64,000 bases of DNA from Chloroflexi bacterium HGW-Chloroflexi-6 (GCA_002840685.1 PHBU01000025.1:34586-98585); one strand, 5' to 3'. Numbered from the stretch's first letter, positions 26,526 to 35,364 are shown. The notes: generated by a model not told the origin, from the letters alone. Program-made: numbers and translations.

Positions 26526-27008
26526 TTACTTTTCCAATTCTTGTAACTTTGCTTTCATTTGGTTAATTTCTTCCTGTTGGCTTGAAATTATAGACTTACA
26601 CAAATCCTTTATCTCAGGATCTTGTATGTCAGTTTTCTCACACATTAAAATTGCTGATGCATGATGAGGAATCATGGATCTCAAAAATTGCTTGTCTGAA
26701 ACAGCAGCCTGTTGTCTAATGAACAGAAAGAAAGCAATCAATACAACAGTACTTATTGCGATAATGATGAAGTTGAGTTTCTTGTTCATGTACATAGACC
26801 CCATTAAAACAATTTCAATGATTATCATGGGGGCGGTCATTAGGCCCGCCATATAAAATTGATTTATATTAGGAATAACATTTTCAAACGCATTAACCAT
26901 TGCGTACATGAGCATATACATGGATATGAAAGACAATATCATCATGATCATTAACTTTATGTAAGGATTGTTTTGCGTAGACGTGCCCATTTCCATAGTC
27001 TTTTTCAT
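26526..27008 (-). CDS. DUF305-type membrane protein, AT-rich
   Basis: The 160-aa protein has three or four membrane helices (LMIMMILSFISMYMLMYAMV, MAGLMTAPMIIIEIVLMGSM, FIIIAISTVVLIAFFLFI) and a C-terminal DUF305 helix pair with FLRSMIPHHASAILMCEKTD and ISSQQEEINQMKAKL. The PHH motif and Met/His content suggest metal binding. Codon use is strikingly AT-rich and Met/Ile-rich compared with its neighbours, which indicates recent transfer. DUF305 proteins are common on metal-resistance plasmids. Confidence 0.85.
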   Translation of the reverse strand: MKKTMEMGTSTQNNPYIKLMIMMILSFISMYMLMYAMVNAFENVIPNINQFYMAGLMTAPMIIIEIVLMGSMYMNKKLNFIIIAISTVVLIAFFLFIRQQAAVSDKQFLRSMIPHHASAILMCEKTDIQDPEIKDLCKSIISSQQEEINQMKAKLQELEK

Positions 27009-27561
27009 TTGATACTCCTTGGTTTGAGAAAAACGCCAACCGTTATACTTATGGGGGTGTACGAGGGATCATACGATTATGTTGAATTTTCCAGATGGAT
27101 AACTGGCGGCTAACTCGGCATTAACGATAAGGTTGTTGCTCTTCATATTTACCTACGCCGCTTTATCGTGGCAGACTGATTTTGTGTTGCAAAAGGTTTC
27201 AAGTAGGCCCAACGGAACACGCTTCTTTCAGCGCGTTGGCTTAATACAATAAAGAATATACTAACCTTACAACAGACGCTCCCCAGCTACATCCATCGGC
27301 TGGGGAGTGTCTGTCTCCGCCAGTTGGGGGAGACTGTCTTGCGAGCCCGTACTGCTAGCAGGAGCTTAAAACATTAGCGAAATTGTTGCCAAAAATTGTA
27401 TAGAATACCAGTCGACCAAATACTAAATCCAGGTATGATAAATAATCTGGGTGTAGATGCTGTAGCCAATGATTGTAAGCAAGCAACGACAAGCGTCCTC
27501 CAGACCTTATCTCAGAACGCTGTGTGTTCACCTTTGGCGCGATGACTTGATTTGGACATGA
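27009..27561. other. intergenic stretch without a supported gene
   Basis: I find no ORF with a recognisable product. Two stem-loops stand out: ACAGACGCTCCCCAGC (27272-27287) pairs with GCTGGGGAGTGTCTGT (27299-27314) with one mismatch, and a GTCTCC/GGAGAC hairpin follows directly. Neither is followed by a T-run on the plus strand. The region may be remnant DNA between the AT-rich DUF305 gene and a decayed YHS gene. Confidence 0.4.
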
Positions 27562-27727
27562 TTATCCTTTTGGCTGGGCGTCGGATGAAACATCAATGTA
27601 TTTTTGCGGGTCACGATCGAACATGCCCTTGCAAACTGCCGAGCAGGTAGGTTTTCTCTTGGGTATAGGAACTTAAATTCTGTCTTTTGGGTTTCGACTT
27701 TCATTCCTCAACGGGGTCTTTGGTCAT
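27562..27727 (-). pseudogene. YHS peptide gene with multiple frameshifts
   Basis: Minus-strand reading from ATG 27727 gives MTKDPV, then in other frames GMKVETQKTEFKFLY, QEKTY and CSAVCKGMFDRDPQKYIDVS, ending at a stop at 27562. Put together these make a complete YHS peptide, but the VCGM Cys codon is lost and at least three frameshifts separate the pieces. It probably decayed after duplication. Confidence 0.7.
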
Positions 27728-27745
27728 GGAATTCTACTTGAGTGG

Positions 27746-28168
27746 TTATTTTAGTATTTCATACCCAGCCTGCTCCCAGGCCACCATCCCGCCGTCCAGA
27801 TTCCACAGGTTGGAATAACCCATCTTTACCAGACTTTCAGCGGAGATGGCGCTCATATGCCCGCTGCGACAGTACAGCACGATTTTGGTATTTTTATCGG
27901 TTGGTAGTTTCGCCAGTTTTTGCTCAATTTGGTCATAAGGGATGGACAGATCGGTGCCGGCGATATTCCCGGCGAACGGAATATGAACATTAACGAAAAC
28001 AAAATCTTTATTCACAAGCATGGTATTCAATTCAGATGAGGTAACATTGAGATAGGATCCGCCATCCACAGAAACTGACGCACCTGTAATGGTTTCGGTA
28101 GGCGTTTGAGAAGCACAAGCACTCGTAACGAAAAAAATCAACAGGATAAAAAGCAAATATTTCCTCAT
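27746..28168 (-). CDS. rhodanese-like lipoprotein
   Basis: The 140-aa protein has a signal peptide with lipobox TSAC and a single rhodanese domain (FVFVNVHIPFAGNIAGTDLS, then KIVLYCRSGHMSAISAESLV). The active-site Cys sits in the loop CRSGHMS, as expected for a persulfide-carrying rhodanese, outside the cytoplasm. It is the last gene of the long operon 34636-27746, directly after ccdA, so sulfur or thiol redox work is a likely theme. Confidence 0.9.
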   Translation of the reverse strand: MRKYLLFILLIFFVTSACASQTPTETITGASVSVDGGSYLNVTSSELNTMLVNKDFVFVNVHIPFAGNIAGTDLSIPYDQIEQKLAKLPTDKNTKIVLYCRSGHMSAISAESLVKMGYSNLWNLDGGMVAWEQAGYEILK

Positions 28169-28177
28169 CGTTTTTTA

Positions 28178-28936
28178 TTACTCTACATTACGCAAAACAT
28201 GCCCGCTCAAATAGCCCAGATAGGCCGGGACGAGCGGCAGCACACAGGGGGAGAAAAAAGAAAGCAAGCCGGCAATTAGGGCGGTCAGGTAGGATGGAAC
28301 GCCGGTACTGATGGAAAAGATATCAATGAACAAGTTATTCTTGAACGCCCAGATGGAGATAAGCGACATCCAGTTCGTCAGCAGCAAAACGCCGATTGTG
28401 ATAATCAGGATTCCACTGATCAGCTTGAAAGTGGGAACATAGCGCGACATCTTGCGCACCCAGCCGGTTGCCTGATTTAAACCCAACGCCAGGATAAGGA
28501 AAGGTATCCCCAAACCGAGTGAGTACGCAGAAGAAAGCCACATCGCCTGGCCAACAGTTTGCTGGCTGAATCCGAGCGTGAGAATAGCACCCAAGGTGGT
28601 GCCAATACAGGGACTCCAGCCAGCAGCAAAGAACAACCCCATCACCCCCGAGCTTGCCAAGGTGCCTGTAGTTCCGCTAAAAGAGGGGCGCGTGTCAGCG
28701 TAGTAGAACCAGGGCAGGCGGATGATATCCAGGGTGGCCAAGCCAAACATGATAACAACTACACCGCCAACCTGCCCGATGACGGTTTTATACTGCCCAA
28801 ACAATTGTCCAAGCACGGTGGCTGCGCCGCCCCAACCAACGATAAACACCACTGAAAAGCCAATCACAAAAGCCAGGGCATGCAAGAAAACGCGCAAACG
28901 GTTAAAAGTGTCAGTGGGCTGTGCGGATGTTTCCAT
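28178..28936 (-). CDS. CcdA-family thiol transporter, circularly permuted
   Basis: CcdA moves reducing equivalents across the membrane for cytochrome c and thiol maturation. The N-terminus starts with what is normally the second helix (FLHALAFVIGFSVVFIVGWG). The second Cys motif AAGWSPCIGTTLGAIL lies near residue 108. The normally N-terminal segment AGLLSFFSPCVLPLVPAYLG appears at the C-terminus (about 222-241), followed only by YLSGHVLRNVE. All family parts are present once, in rotated order. The start is ATG 28936; a GTG at 28951 overlaps the kinase stop. Confidence 0.85.
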   Translation of the reverse strand: METSAQPTDTFNRLRVFLHALAFVIGFSVVFIVGWGGAATVLGQLFGQYKTVIGQVGGVVVIMFGLATLDIIRLPWFYYADTRPSFSGTTGTLASSGVMGLFFAAGWSPCIGTTLGAILTLGFSQQTVGQAMWLSSAYSLGLGIPFLILALGLNQATGWVRKMSRYVPTFKLISGILIITIGVLLLTNWMSLISIWAFKNNLFIDIFSISTGVPSYLTALIAGLLSFFSPCVLPLVPAYLGYLSGHVLRNVE

Positions 28937-28947
28937 TGATAAGAATC

Positions 28948-30651
28948 TCACTCTTCTAAAATTGATGTTTTTGTGGGCATATAAATGGATAATTGGGTGC
29001 CCTTGCCAGGGGTAGATGTGATTTCGAGCCCGGCGCCAATCAACTGCGCGCGCTCATACAGTCCAACCAGGCCAAAATGTCCCTTGGGGGTAAATTCTGC
29101 CGGGCTTTTGGGAACTTCAAAGCCCACGCCGTTATCCTTCACCCGGAGATGGAGGGCCTGAGCCGTAAATTCAATCTGGATGGATGCCTGCGTTGCCCGG
29201 GCATGGCGAAGGATATTGTTGAGCGATTCCTGCATCATGCGATACAGCGCTAATTCGACCTCGGCGGCCAGCCGCTTTTCAAGCCCGGATTTATGGAACT
29301 CGATTTTCAGTTGAGAACTCTGCCCGGCTTCGTTGACTAGCATTTCGAGCGCAGCCACCAAACCCAGGTCTTCCAGGTAAATGGGACGCAGGGCGCGAAT
29401 GATTCGGCGAAGATTTTCGATGGTCTGTTCGGTCAGTGTTTCCAATTCAGTCAGCGATTGCAGGGGAGTGTCTTTAGGAAGCGACAGGCGGGTAAGCTGC
29501 GCGCGCTGTTTGAGCGCAATCAGCGATTGGATTGTGTCGTCGTGCAATTCACGCGCCAGGCGCTGACGTTCATCTTCCTGCCCCTGCGTGATTGCGCCAA
29601 TATAGGTGTGCAGGCTTTGTTGCGCAGCTTGTACTTGGCGAGCCATGTGCGCCAGTTCAACTTGTAAATGGCGGATTTCGGCAATCCCCTGGACTGGCAG
29701 TTCAATCTCTTTGAAATCACCCCAGGCCAATTTGGCGGCTTTGGCTTCAAGGGAGCGCAGCGGTTTCACAATTTGTTCCGCGCCAAACCAGAGTGCCAAC
29801 ACGGCCAGCAATAAAGCCGGAACCAGAATCATGGGCGTGATCTGCGTAGTTTGCAGGGTCGGGTTGGCAACCGCATGCCAGGATTCCTCGATGATAATGG
29901 CCCAGCCAATGGCAGGAATGGGGCTGTAGGCCAGAACATGTTCATCCGTTCCGGTTTGCATATAAGTGGCCCCACTTTTACCATTCAGGGCCTCAACAAT
30001 CCCGGGATGATGTGCAGGCTCACTTTCTAAAGTTCCAGGCCCGCTTTGATACAAGATGCGGAATTCCGGGTCAAAGACATAGACGGCGGCATTCCCATTT
30101 TCCGGGAAATCTTTCTCCAGAACCATCTGCAGGATGTTGGCAGCCGAAAAGGCACCGACGGCGACAACATTTCCCTTTGGCGTGCCAGATGAGACCAGAA
30201 TGACCGGCTTACCATCTACAACCAGAGTGGTGATATTGTCTGCATCAACCTGTAAAGGGGTGGTCTTCCAAAATTTTTCATCCCCCGTATAAGCTAAAAG
30301 AGCGTCATCTGGTGAAAAAAAGGACAGCCCCAGGTTGAAATCATCCAGTAAGTAGCTGGAATCAGCCAGAGCGCGGTTAAGGTTTTCTGTTGAACCATCC
30401 CCGGCAAGCAGTGCCAGACTGTGGATGGTATCCGCGCGATGGTTAATCTCAGCTTCAAGCGCACTGGCAGCGGCGCGAACCGAGCGCTCGTCGCGTTCTC
30501 CGACCATGCTGCGCATGGCGTTTTGGTGAATATAAAAACTACTAAAACTGATGCCCACCAGGAGCAGGGTCAGCGGTAAAACAACCGCTGCAATCACCTG
30601 AAGCGTGGAGCCGCGCCACAATGCAAACGCTCGATTGAGATAATTATTCAA
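28948..30651 (-). CDS. NarL-type sensor histidine kinase
   Basis: The 567-aa protein has an N-terminal membrane helix (about 17-40), an extracytoplasmic sensor of dCache/PAS type (about 45-265), and a second helix (about 273-295). A HAMP-like segment, a HisKA_3 helix with ERQRLARELHDDTIQSL (phospho-His in ELHDD) and a HATPase domain (LNNILRHARATQASIQIEF, VKDNGVGFEV) follow. It should phosphorylate the response regulator encoded 11 bp upstream. The trigger could be a metal or redox signal given the island, but the sensor ligand is unknown. Confidence 0.9.
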   Translation of the reverse strand: MNNYLNRAFALWRGSTLQVIAAVVLPLTLLLVGISFSSFYIHQNAMRSMVGERDERSVRAAASALEAEINHRADTIHSLALLAGDGSTENLNRALADSSYLLDDFNLGLSFFSPDDALLAYTGDEKFWKTTPLQVDADNITTLVVDGKPVILVSSGTPKGNVVAVGAFSAANILQMVLEKDFPENGNAAVYVFDPEFRILYQSGPGTLESEPAHHPGIVEALNGKSGATYMQTGTDEHVLAYSPIPAIGWAIIIEESWHAVANPTLQTTQITPMILVPALLLAVLALWFGAEQIVKPLRSLEAKAAKLAWGDFKEIELPVQGIAEIRHLQVELAHMARQVQAAQQSLHTYIGAITQGQEDERQRLARELHDDTIQSLIALKQRAQLTRLSLPKDTPLQSLTELETLTEQTIENLRRIIRALRPIYLEDLGLVAALEMLVNEAGQSSQLKIEFHKSGLEKRLAAEVELALYRMMQESLNNILRHARATQASIQIEFTAQALHLRVKDNGVGFEVPKSPAEFTPKGHFGLVGLYERAQLIGAGLEITSTPGKGTQLSIYMPTKTSILEE

Positions 30652-30662
30652 GGTGACCGCTC

Positions 30663-31328
30663 TTATTCTTTGGGCGCATCTGCGGAATATTCGGAAACCC
30701 AGCCCAAAGACACTGCGCGCATGACAGCTTCAGTGCGGCTGCCGGCCTGGAGCTTGTCGAAAATGTGCGCCAGGTGTCCCTGCACGGTGCGGTCGCTGAT
30801 GGTCAATTGGGTGGCAATGGCCTTATTGGTAAATCCTTTGGCGGTTAACCGCAAAACTTCCATTTCCCGCTCGGTCAATTCTTGATAGGTGGATAAAGCA
30901 TGTTGCTCAAAGACGTGTGCCATCACTTTTTGGGTAATGGCCGCATCCAGCGCGGATTTCCCGGCAAAAACATCACGCACTGCCTGGATCAAATCCTCGG
31001 GGGATGCGGTTTTGAGAATATAGCCATTGGCACCCGCTTGGAGCACACCCATGACATAGGGAGTGTCGTCGTAGGCGGTCAAAGTTAATAATCCAATCCC
31101 GCGCAGGTTGGCGCGCACCCAGCGGGTGACTTCAATTCCGCTCATTTTTGGCATTTGGATATCCAGCACCGCCACATCGGGCAAGCACTTTTCAATCAGG
31201 ATTTTGGCCTCTTCACCATCGTTTGCCTCAGCGATGACTTCGATATCGCCGGGTTGTTCGAGGATGCTGCGAATGCCGGCCCGCACGATTTGATGGTCAT
31301 CGGCAAGAAGGACGCGAATGGGAGCCAT
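30663..31328 (-). CDS. NarL/LuxR-family response regulator
   Basis: The start at 31328 (MAPIRVLLADDHQIVRAG) gives 221 aa. The receiver domain shows DD in LLADDH, the phospho-acceptor in DVAVLDIQMPKMSG, a conserved Thr/Ala region (LLTLTAYD) and Lys in ILKTASPED. The C-terminal GerE HTH has LTEREMEVLRLTAKGFTNKA and TISDRTVQGHLAHIFDKL. It is paired with the kinase gene. As the only intact DNA-binding regulator in the island, it is my candidate for the factor that recognises the ATATAGGC operators; this is unproven. Confidence 0.92.
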   Translation of the reverse strand: MAPIRVLLADDHQIVRAGIRSILEQPGDIEVIAEANDGEEAKILIEKCLPDVAVLDIQMPKMSGIEVTRWVRANLRGIGLLTLTAYDDTPYVMGVLQAGANGYILKTASPEDLIQAVRDVFAGKSALDAAITQKVMAHVFEQHALSTYQELTEREMEVLRLTAKGFTNKAIATQLTISDRTVQGHLAHIFDKLQAGSRTEAVMRAVSLGWVSEYSADAPKE

Positions 31329-31371
31329 GAAGTTTCTCCTAAATAATTTATAGTAGGCCAAGGATGGCTTA

Positions 31372-32049
31372 TTAGCCTGGAAAAGAATCATCCAGATAAG
31401 GAAAACTAAACCAGACCAGGCCCAAACCGAATGAAATGCCAGTTAACAAGCGCATCAGGGAGTTGAATGAACCCCAGGTGTCACCGGCATAAAAAGTGAC
31501 GGGAAAGGTGTGATTGGTCAAGATTGCCAACCACAGGTTCGAGTCGCGGAAGCCCTGGCCGATGCCCCAGAAATCACTGATGAAGTGGGTTATCCCATCT
31601 ATCCCCATTGGCAACATAAACAGAACCAATCCCCAAAACGGGAGCTTCGGGACCAACTTCCGAACTGGATACCAAAGCAAGCCAAAAATCCAGGTACTCA
31701 TGAACATCGACACCATACGGTCTGACCAAGCCACCTTCCATCCCATTTCTGGGCTGCCGATAAACTGACGCAAGAGTAGTGGGTTGTTTGTGTCCTGCCA
31801 GGCTGCCTGGATTTCTGCCAGGGAGTAAGTAAGCTCGGGGCCAAAAAGAAAATAGGAACGCTGCGGCAGTTGGTGGCACAGAAAAGAGTAAACAAAGTAT
31901 ATCGCTTTCCCGGCTCCATTCCAACCAATGGACATAAAAACTGGCGCAAGAAACGGCAGGAGTACGTAAAAACCCATCGAGATGGCGAACACAAGAAACC
32001 AGGTTGGTAAGTGTTTCGATCCGAAAGGTAAATTGGATGATACGTTCAT
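31372..32049 (-). CDS. DUF2085 membrane protein
   Basis: The start at ATG 32049 (MNVSSNLPFGSKHLP) overlaps the DUF3105 gene end by a few bases of context and gives 225 aa with five or six helices. The DUF2085 signature FLCHQLPQRSYFLFG is present, followed by DRMVSMFMSTWIFGLLWYPV and MLPMGIDGITHF. The family function is unknown. It belongs to the long operon with the two-component system. Confidence 0.85.
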   Translation of the reverse strand: MNVSSNLPFGSKHLPTWFLVFAISMGFYVLLPFLAPVFMSIGWNGAGKAIYFVYSFLCHQLPQRSYFLFGPELTYSLAEIQAAWQDTNNPLLLRQFIGSPEMGWKVAWSDRMVSMFMSTWIFGLLWYPVRKLVPKLPFWGLVLFMLPMGIDGITHFISDFWGIGQGFRDSNLWLAILTNHTFPVTFYAGDTWGSFNSLMRLLTGISFGLGLVWFSFPYLDDSFPG

Positions 32050-32050
32050 G

Positions 32051-32641
32051 CTATTGCGCGCCTGATTCGGGGGCACGGTTGATGTTACTCTCTACGAAGT
32101 TGCGCACGAGTCGCTCATCGAACTGCTCGAAACGCTGCAACCGTCCCCAGGATGTCATGACGAGGGGATCATCAATCGATTCCCACGGAACAGCAATTAA
32201 TTTAAAGTTGTTTTTAGCGTTCATAACCGTTTTAATTTCAGACTTCAGATTGTTGCAGGCGGTTTCATCCAGTTTGGCGCAGTTGTACCAAAAGATGACA
32301 TAGCCATGCTCAAGGTTATGAACCAGGTAACCTGCCAGATCCCCAGGGCGATTGGAGAGAGTGGCTTCATCAAAGAAACCGTTTTCAAATTCCTCGGCGT
32401 AATGACGACCACCGGCAGGTGGGTCGGATGGATAGGTGAGGGGGGTGCCAATTTCGACATGAGTCAGGTAATCTGCCGGAATCTCTACGATTTCGCCAGC
32501 TTGTGGCTTGACTCCTTGCCAGGTGATGACGCCTAGTATGCCCAGAATAATCAAACCAATGCCGCCGCCGATAGCGTAATTTATCCATTTTTGACGGCGT
32601 TGTCGGTTGCGATTTTGTTCACGCTTGGATGTTTTGTTCAT
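32051..32641 (-). CDS. DUF3105 membrane-anchored protein
   Basis: The 196-aa protein has a basic N-terminus, one helix (about 21-42), and an extracytoplasmic domain with TYPSDPPAGGRHYAEEFENG and LVHNLEHGYVIFWYNC, the conserved pattern of DUF3105 (PP-GG-HY and HNLEHG). The His and Cys residues suggest metal binding, but no function is established. It is adjacent to the DUF2085 gene. Confidence 0.85.
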   Translation of the reverse strand: MNKTSKREQNRNRQRRQKWINYAIGGGIGLIILGILGVITWQGVKPQAGEIVEIPADYLTHVEIGTPLTYPSDPPAGGRHYAEEFENGFFDEATLSNRPGDLAGYLVHNLEHGYVIFWYNCAKLDETACNNLKSEIKTVMNAKNNFKLIAVPWESIDDPLVMTSWGRLQRFEQFDERLVRNFVESNINRAPESGAQ

Positions 32642-32688
32642 GGTTGCTCCAAAATATGGGATGGGGAAATTGTCATTGCCCAGAAGAT

Positions 32689-33081
32689 TTACCTGACTAC
32701 GATGGAAATATCCTGCTTGACATCCAGGTCGCCCTGACGGACATAAACAGTGATCATCCAGTTGCCAGTCATGCTGAAATTGGCATTGATCGCATACCTG
32801 CCATCCCCTTGCTCGGTCGCAGGACCGTGCATGCCCATTCCGGTCATATCAGTGTGGTCAGCGCCAACATCCACACTGGCGCCTTCTATTGGGTTACCAT
32901 CCTGATCTGATACCAACAGGATGAGCTCTGCATCTCCCACCATCACAGGGTCAGGGGTGGTCTCCAACTCAATTTTGACCTGCGCTGCAGAATCAGATTC
33001 TGGAGCAGGGCTTGCGCCGCAGGCAGCCAGCGTCAGGGCCATGATGATCAACAAAATGCTTACCAGTAATGTCTTTTTCAT
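32689..33081 (-). CDS. YtkA-like lipoprotein
   Basis: The 130-aa protein has lipobox LAAC and one beta-sandwich of the YtkA type (PVMVGDAELILLVSDQDGNP, IEGASVDVGADHTDMTGMGM, then YAINANFSMTGNWMITVYVR). The MTGMGMHGP stretch is Met/His-rich, a common copper-binding pattern. It lies directly downstream of a multicopper oxidase gene, which suggests a periplasmic metal or redox role. Confidence 0.83.
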   Translation of the reverse strand: MKKTLLVSILLIIMALTLAACGASPAPESDSAAQVKIELETTPDPVMVGDAELILLVSDQDGNPIEGASVDVGADHTDMTGMGMHGPATEQGDGRYAINANFSMTGNWMITVYVRQGDLDVKQDISIVVR

Positions 33082-33100
33082 TTCTCTCTCCTTAATTGTG

Positions 33101-34225
33101 CTATTCGGTGACGTTGATGACCAACATCAAGCCGCCTGGCTCGACATTGTCATTGGTAGTATGGTGCAAAATATGACAGTGCAGCATCCATTGTCCGGGT
33201 TCTGTGGCAACAAATTCAACATCATAGCGTTCTCCCGGAGCAACACTGATGGTATCTTTGGTCAGTTGTGCCATCTCGGGAACAGGGTGGCCGTCGGTGG
33301 CAACCACTTTGAAAGGAACACCGTGCAGGTGCATCGGGTGGATAAACTGGCCGATGCCAATAAACCGCAGGCGCACCACATCTCCCTTTTTGACCGTGAT
33401 GGTTTCGGTGGCGGGAAAAGCCTTGCCATTGATGGTGAAATAATTCGGTTCCATTCCGCTCATCGGCATGGCGGCATAGGTCAGGCCATCCCGTACCAGC
33501 CATTCCGAAAGCATCAGGATTTTGTCAACAGCCGGAGGGTCGGCTTCCGGTTCTTGGGTTTCGATGATGAATGGCGCGTATAATCCCGCGCCAACCTGAA
33601 TATCCCCTTCATAATGGGAATGGTACATAAACGTGCCGGTTGGCTTGGCGGTGAATTCATATATGAAAGTTTCACCCGGCTGAATGGGATCTTGCGTCAT
33701 TCCTGGAACGCCATCCATTGCGTTGGGCACTTCCACTCCGTGCCAGTGGATGGTGGTCGGGTCAGGTAATTCATTTTTGACAATGATTCGCACCTGGTCG
33801 CCCTCGGTAACACGAATCATCGGTCCGGGGACGGTACCGTTATAGGTATAGGCGGTTACTTCCACGCCAGGTAATAATTCCCACTTCACTGCTTTGGCGG
33901 TCAACTCAAAAACCTTTATCCCGTCCTCCAGGCGAAAATCCAGCGGCTGGCCACCCAAATCGGAACTGGCAGGCTCCACATTCGGAGCGGTAATGGGCTC
34001 CATCATGTGCGCTGCTTCAGGATTGGTTGCCATCATCGCTCCGGGCGTGGCAGTTCCAGTAGTTATCATCTCACTGTTGCCGGTCTCAGTATTCATTGGC
34101 ATGTTGCCATTACCAGTCGCAGCAGAAGGGGTTTGCATCATGTCTGTATTTATCACCGGAGCCGCTGGCGCACAGGCTGCCAGGATTAATGTCAGGGAAA
34201 CCAGTAAAAATAGAACTTTTTTCAT
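33101..34225 (-). CDS. multicopper oxidase lipoprotein
   Basis: The 374-aa protein has lipobox LAAC and a low-complexity linker, then two cupredoxin domains. Copper ligand motifs are IHWHGVEVPNAMDG, GTFMYHSHYEG, IHPMHLHGVPFKVV and WMLHCHILHHTTND, giving the HxH pairs of the trinuclear site and the HCHxxxH of the type 1 site. The size is that of a two-domain or small three-domain enzyme, which oxidises Cu+, phenols or metal ions with O2. It follows the CPCPHHGT copy 2 gene by 54 bp behind operator copy 6. Confidence 0.93.
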   Translation of the reverse strand: MKKVLFLLVSLTLILAACAPAAPVINTDMMQTPSAATGNGNMPMNTETGNSEMITTGTATPGAMMATNPEAAHMMEPITAPNVEPASSDLGGQPLDFRLEDGIKVFELTAKAVKWELLPGVEVTAYTYNGTVPGPMIRVTEGDQVRIIVKNELPDPTTIHWHGVEVPNAMDGVPGMTQDPIQPGETFIYEFTAKPTGTFMYHSHYEGDIQVGAGLYAPFIIETQEPEADPPAVDKILMLSEWLVRDGLTYAAMPMSGMEPNYFTINGKAFPATETITVKKGDVVRLRFIGIGQFIHPMHLHGVPFKVVATDGHPVPEMAQLTKDTISVAPGERYDVEFVATEPGQWMLHCHILHHTTNDNVEPGGLMLVINVTE

Positions 34226-34279
34226 TGGGTAAATAGCCTCTCTCTGTTATGGGGGTTTCTTTTTGGAAAATACCGCGAG

Positions 34280-34636
34280 CTATATTCCTGCATGCATTTC
34301 CAGACTCAGCACTTCTTGGATATTTTTCTCCAGAAGCTGTCCGCTGGGTTGCTGGGGTGTGTTGATCAGATAAAACCAACTTGTTTCTTCACTGCCATGT
34401 ATGACCAGGCATGTCGGTGGATTATTTTCCTGGTAAACCAGCAATACTACCATCTGGCAATTGCATTGCGCCGTTCCGTGATGAGGGCAGGGGCAATCCA
34501 AATGCGCCAAACGCGCGGCCCGCAGATCAAAAGTCCTCATTGTTTGGAACCTGGATTGTTCCAACTTGAGAATAGCCCAGGCAACAGCCTCGTCACAAGG
34601 TCTGCGCAAAATCACAAAAGGGGAAGTGGCTGTCAT
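34280..34636 (-). CDS. uncharacterised CPCPHHGT-family protein, copy 2
   Basis: The start at 34636 (MTATSPFVILRRPCDEAVAW) is chosen because the upstream extension crosses the operator. The 118-aa protein shares TFDLRAARLAHLDCPCPHHG and TAQCNCQMVVLLVY with copy 1 at 12266, then SWFYLINTPQQ. Four Cys and two His form a probable metal site. It is first in the operon that includes the multicopper oxidase and the two-component system. Confidence 0.78.
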   Translation of the reverse strand: MTATSPFVILRRPCDEAVAWAILKLEQSRFQTMRTFDLRAARLAHLDCPCPHHGTAQCNCQMVVLLVYQENNPPTCLVIHGSEETSWFYLINTPQQPSGQLLEKNIQEVLSLEMHAGI

Positions 34637-34717
34637 CAGGATCTCCGGTCGAGCTACGAATAGTGGCTCAAGCTTACTATTCCAGGCTGGATGCCGAAAC
34701 CGCCATCTGCCGTATTT

Positions 34718-34743
34718 CCATATAGGCATTATTGCCTATATGG
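34718..34743. promoter_or_regulatory. island operator copy 6 (perfect)
   Basis: CCATATAGGC (34718-34727), ATTATT, GCCTATATGG (34734-34743), a perfect 10-bp inverted repeat. CGCCAT (ATGGCG on the gene strand) lies at 34701-34706 toward the 34636 gene. Confidence 0.88.
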
Positions 34744-34809
34744 TTTTTTTATTTTATTGGCGTAGTTTACCTATGCGCGCAAATTCTATACTGAAATAGT
34801 CCGATTTGT

Positions 34810-34831
34810 ATATAAGCAGTATGGCTTATCC
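34810..34831. promoter_or_regulatory. island operator copy 7
   Basis: ATATAAGC (34810-34817), AGTATG, GCTTATCC (34824-34831). ATGGCG occurs twice on the gene side (34845-34850 and 34852-34857). It serves the plus-strand operon starting at 34918 and is divergent from copy 6. Confidence 0.78.
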
Positions 34832-34917
34832 TCGATCGAGCGACATGGCGGATGGCGAACGCGGGAGGTAGAGATATGATGAAGGAAACGAGTTTAATTC
34901 AAGTTTGGAGATGATCT

Positions 34918-35364
34918 ATGAACCGCTTTGTTTTAATTCTGCTATTAACAGTATCCCTTTTTCTTGTGGCTTGCGCCCCGACGCAAAAAGATTCAGCAGT
35001 TGGTACCAACACAGATGACTTAACTCGAACCGAGATCCAGGGCGAAGTTACCCTTAAAGTCACACCGCTCAACCTGGATAATCCGGGCGATACCCTGAAA
35101 TTTGAGGTGATCTTGGATACACATACTGTGGAACTTGACATGGATTTGGCGACCCTCGCCACTTTGACTACTGATACCGGCCTCACGCTCCAACCAACGC
35201 TCTGGGATGCGCCCAAGGGCGGCCATCACGCCGAGGGTACACTCGCTTTTCCGGCCACCCTGGATGGGAAATCTATTTTAGACGGCGTAAAGCAGTTGAC
35301 ACTAACCATTTCCGATGTCGATAACGCCACAAGTACATTTACATGGGATTTGGGCACCAAATGA
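34918..35364 (+). CDS. lipoprotein of an island-specific paralogous family, copy 1
   Basis: The 148-aa protein has lipobox LVAC and a beta-rich domain with VTLKVTPLNLDNPGDTLKF, VELDMDLATLATLTTDTGLT and WDAPKGGHHAEGTLAFP. The paralogue at 40966-41538 shares VTPLNL--P-D-L-FEV-L-TH, MDLA-LATLTTDTG and WDAP-GGHH. The paired His and nearby acidic residues suggest a metal site. I do not recognise a characterised family. It is first in an operon with a Rieske protein. Confidence 0.8.
   Translation: MNRFVLILLLTVSLFLVACAPTQKDSAVGTNTDDLTRTEIQGEVTLKVTPLNLDNPGDTLKFEVILDTHTVELDMDLATLATLTTDTGLTLQPTLWDAPKGGHHAEGTLAFPATLDGKSILDGVKQLTLTISDVDNATSTFTWDLGTK

Noticed and set aside
27360..27560. Decayed copper or membrane protein gene upstream of the broken YHS gene
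   Set aside because: Short hydrophobic pieces appear in several frames but none matches a family I can name.
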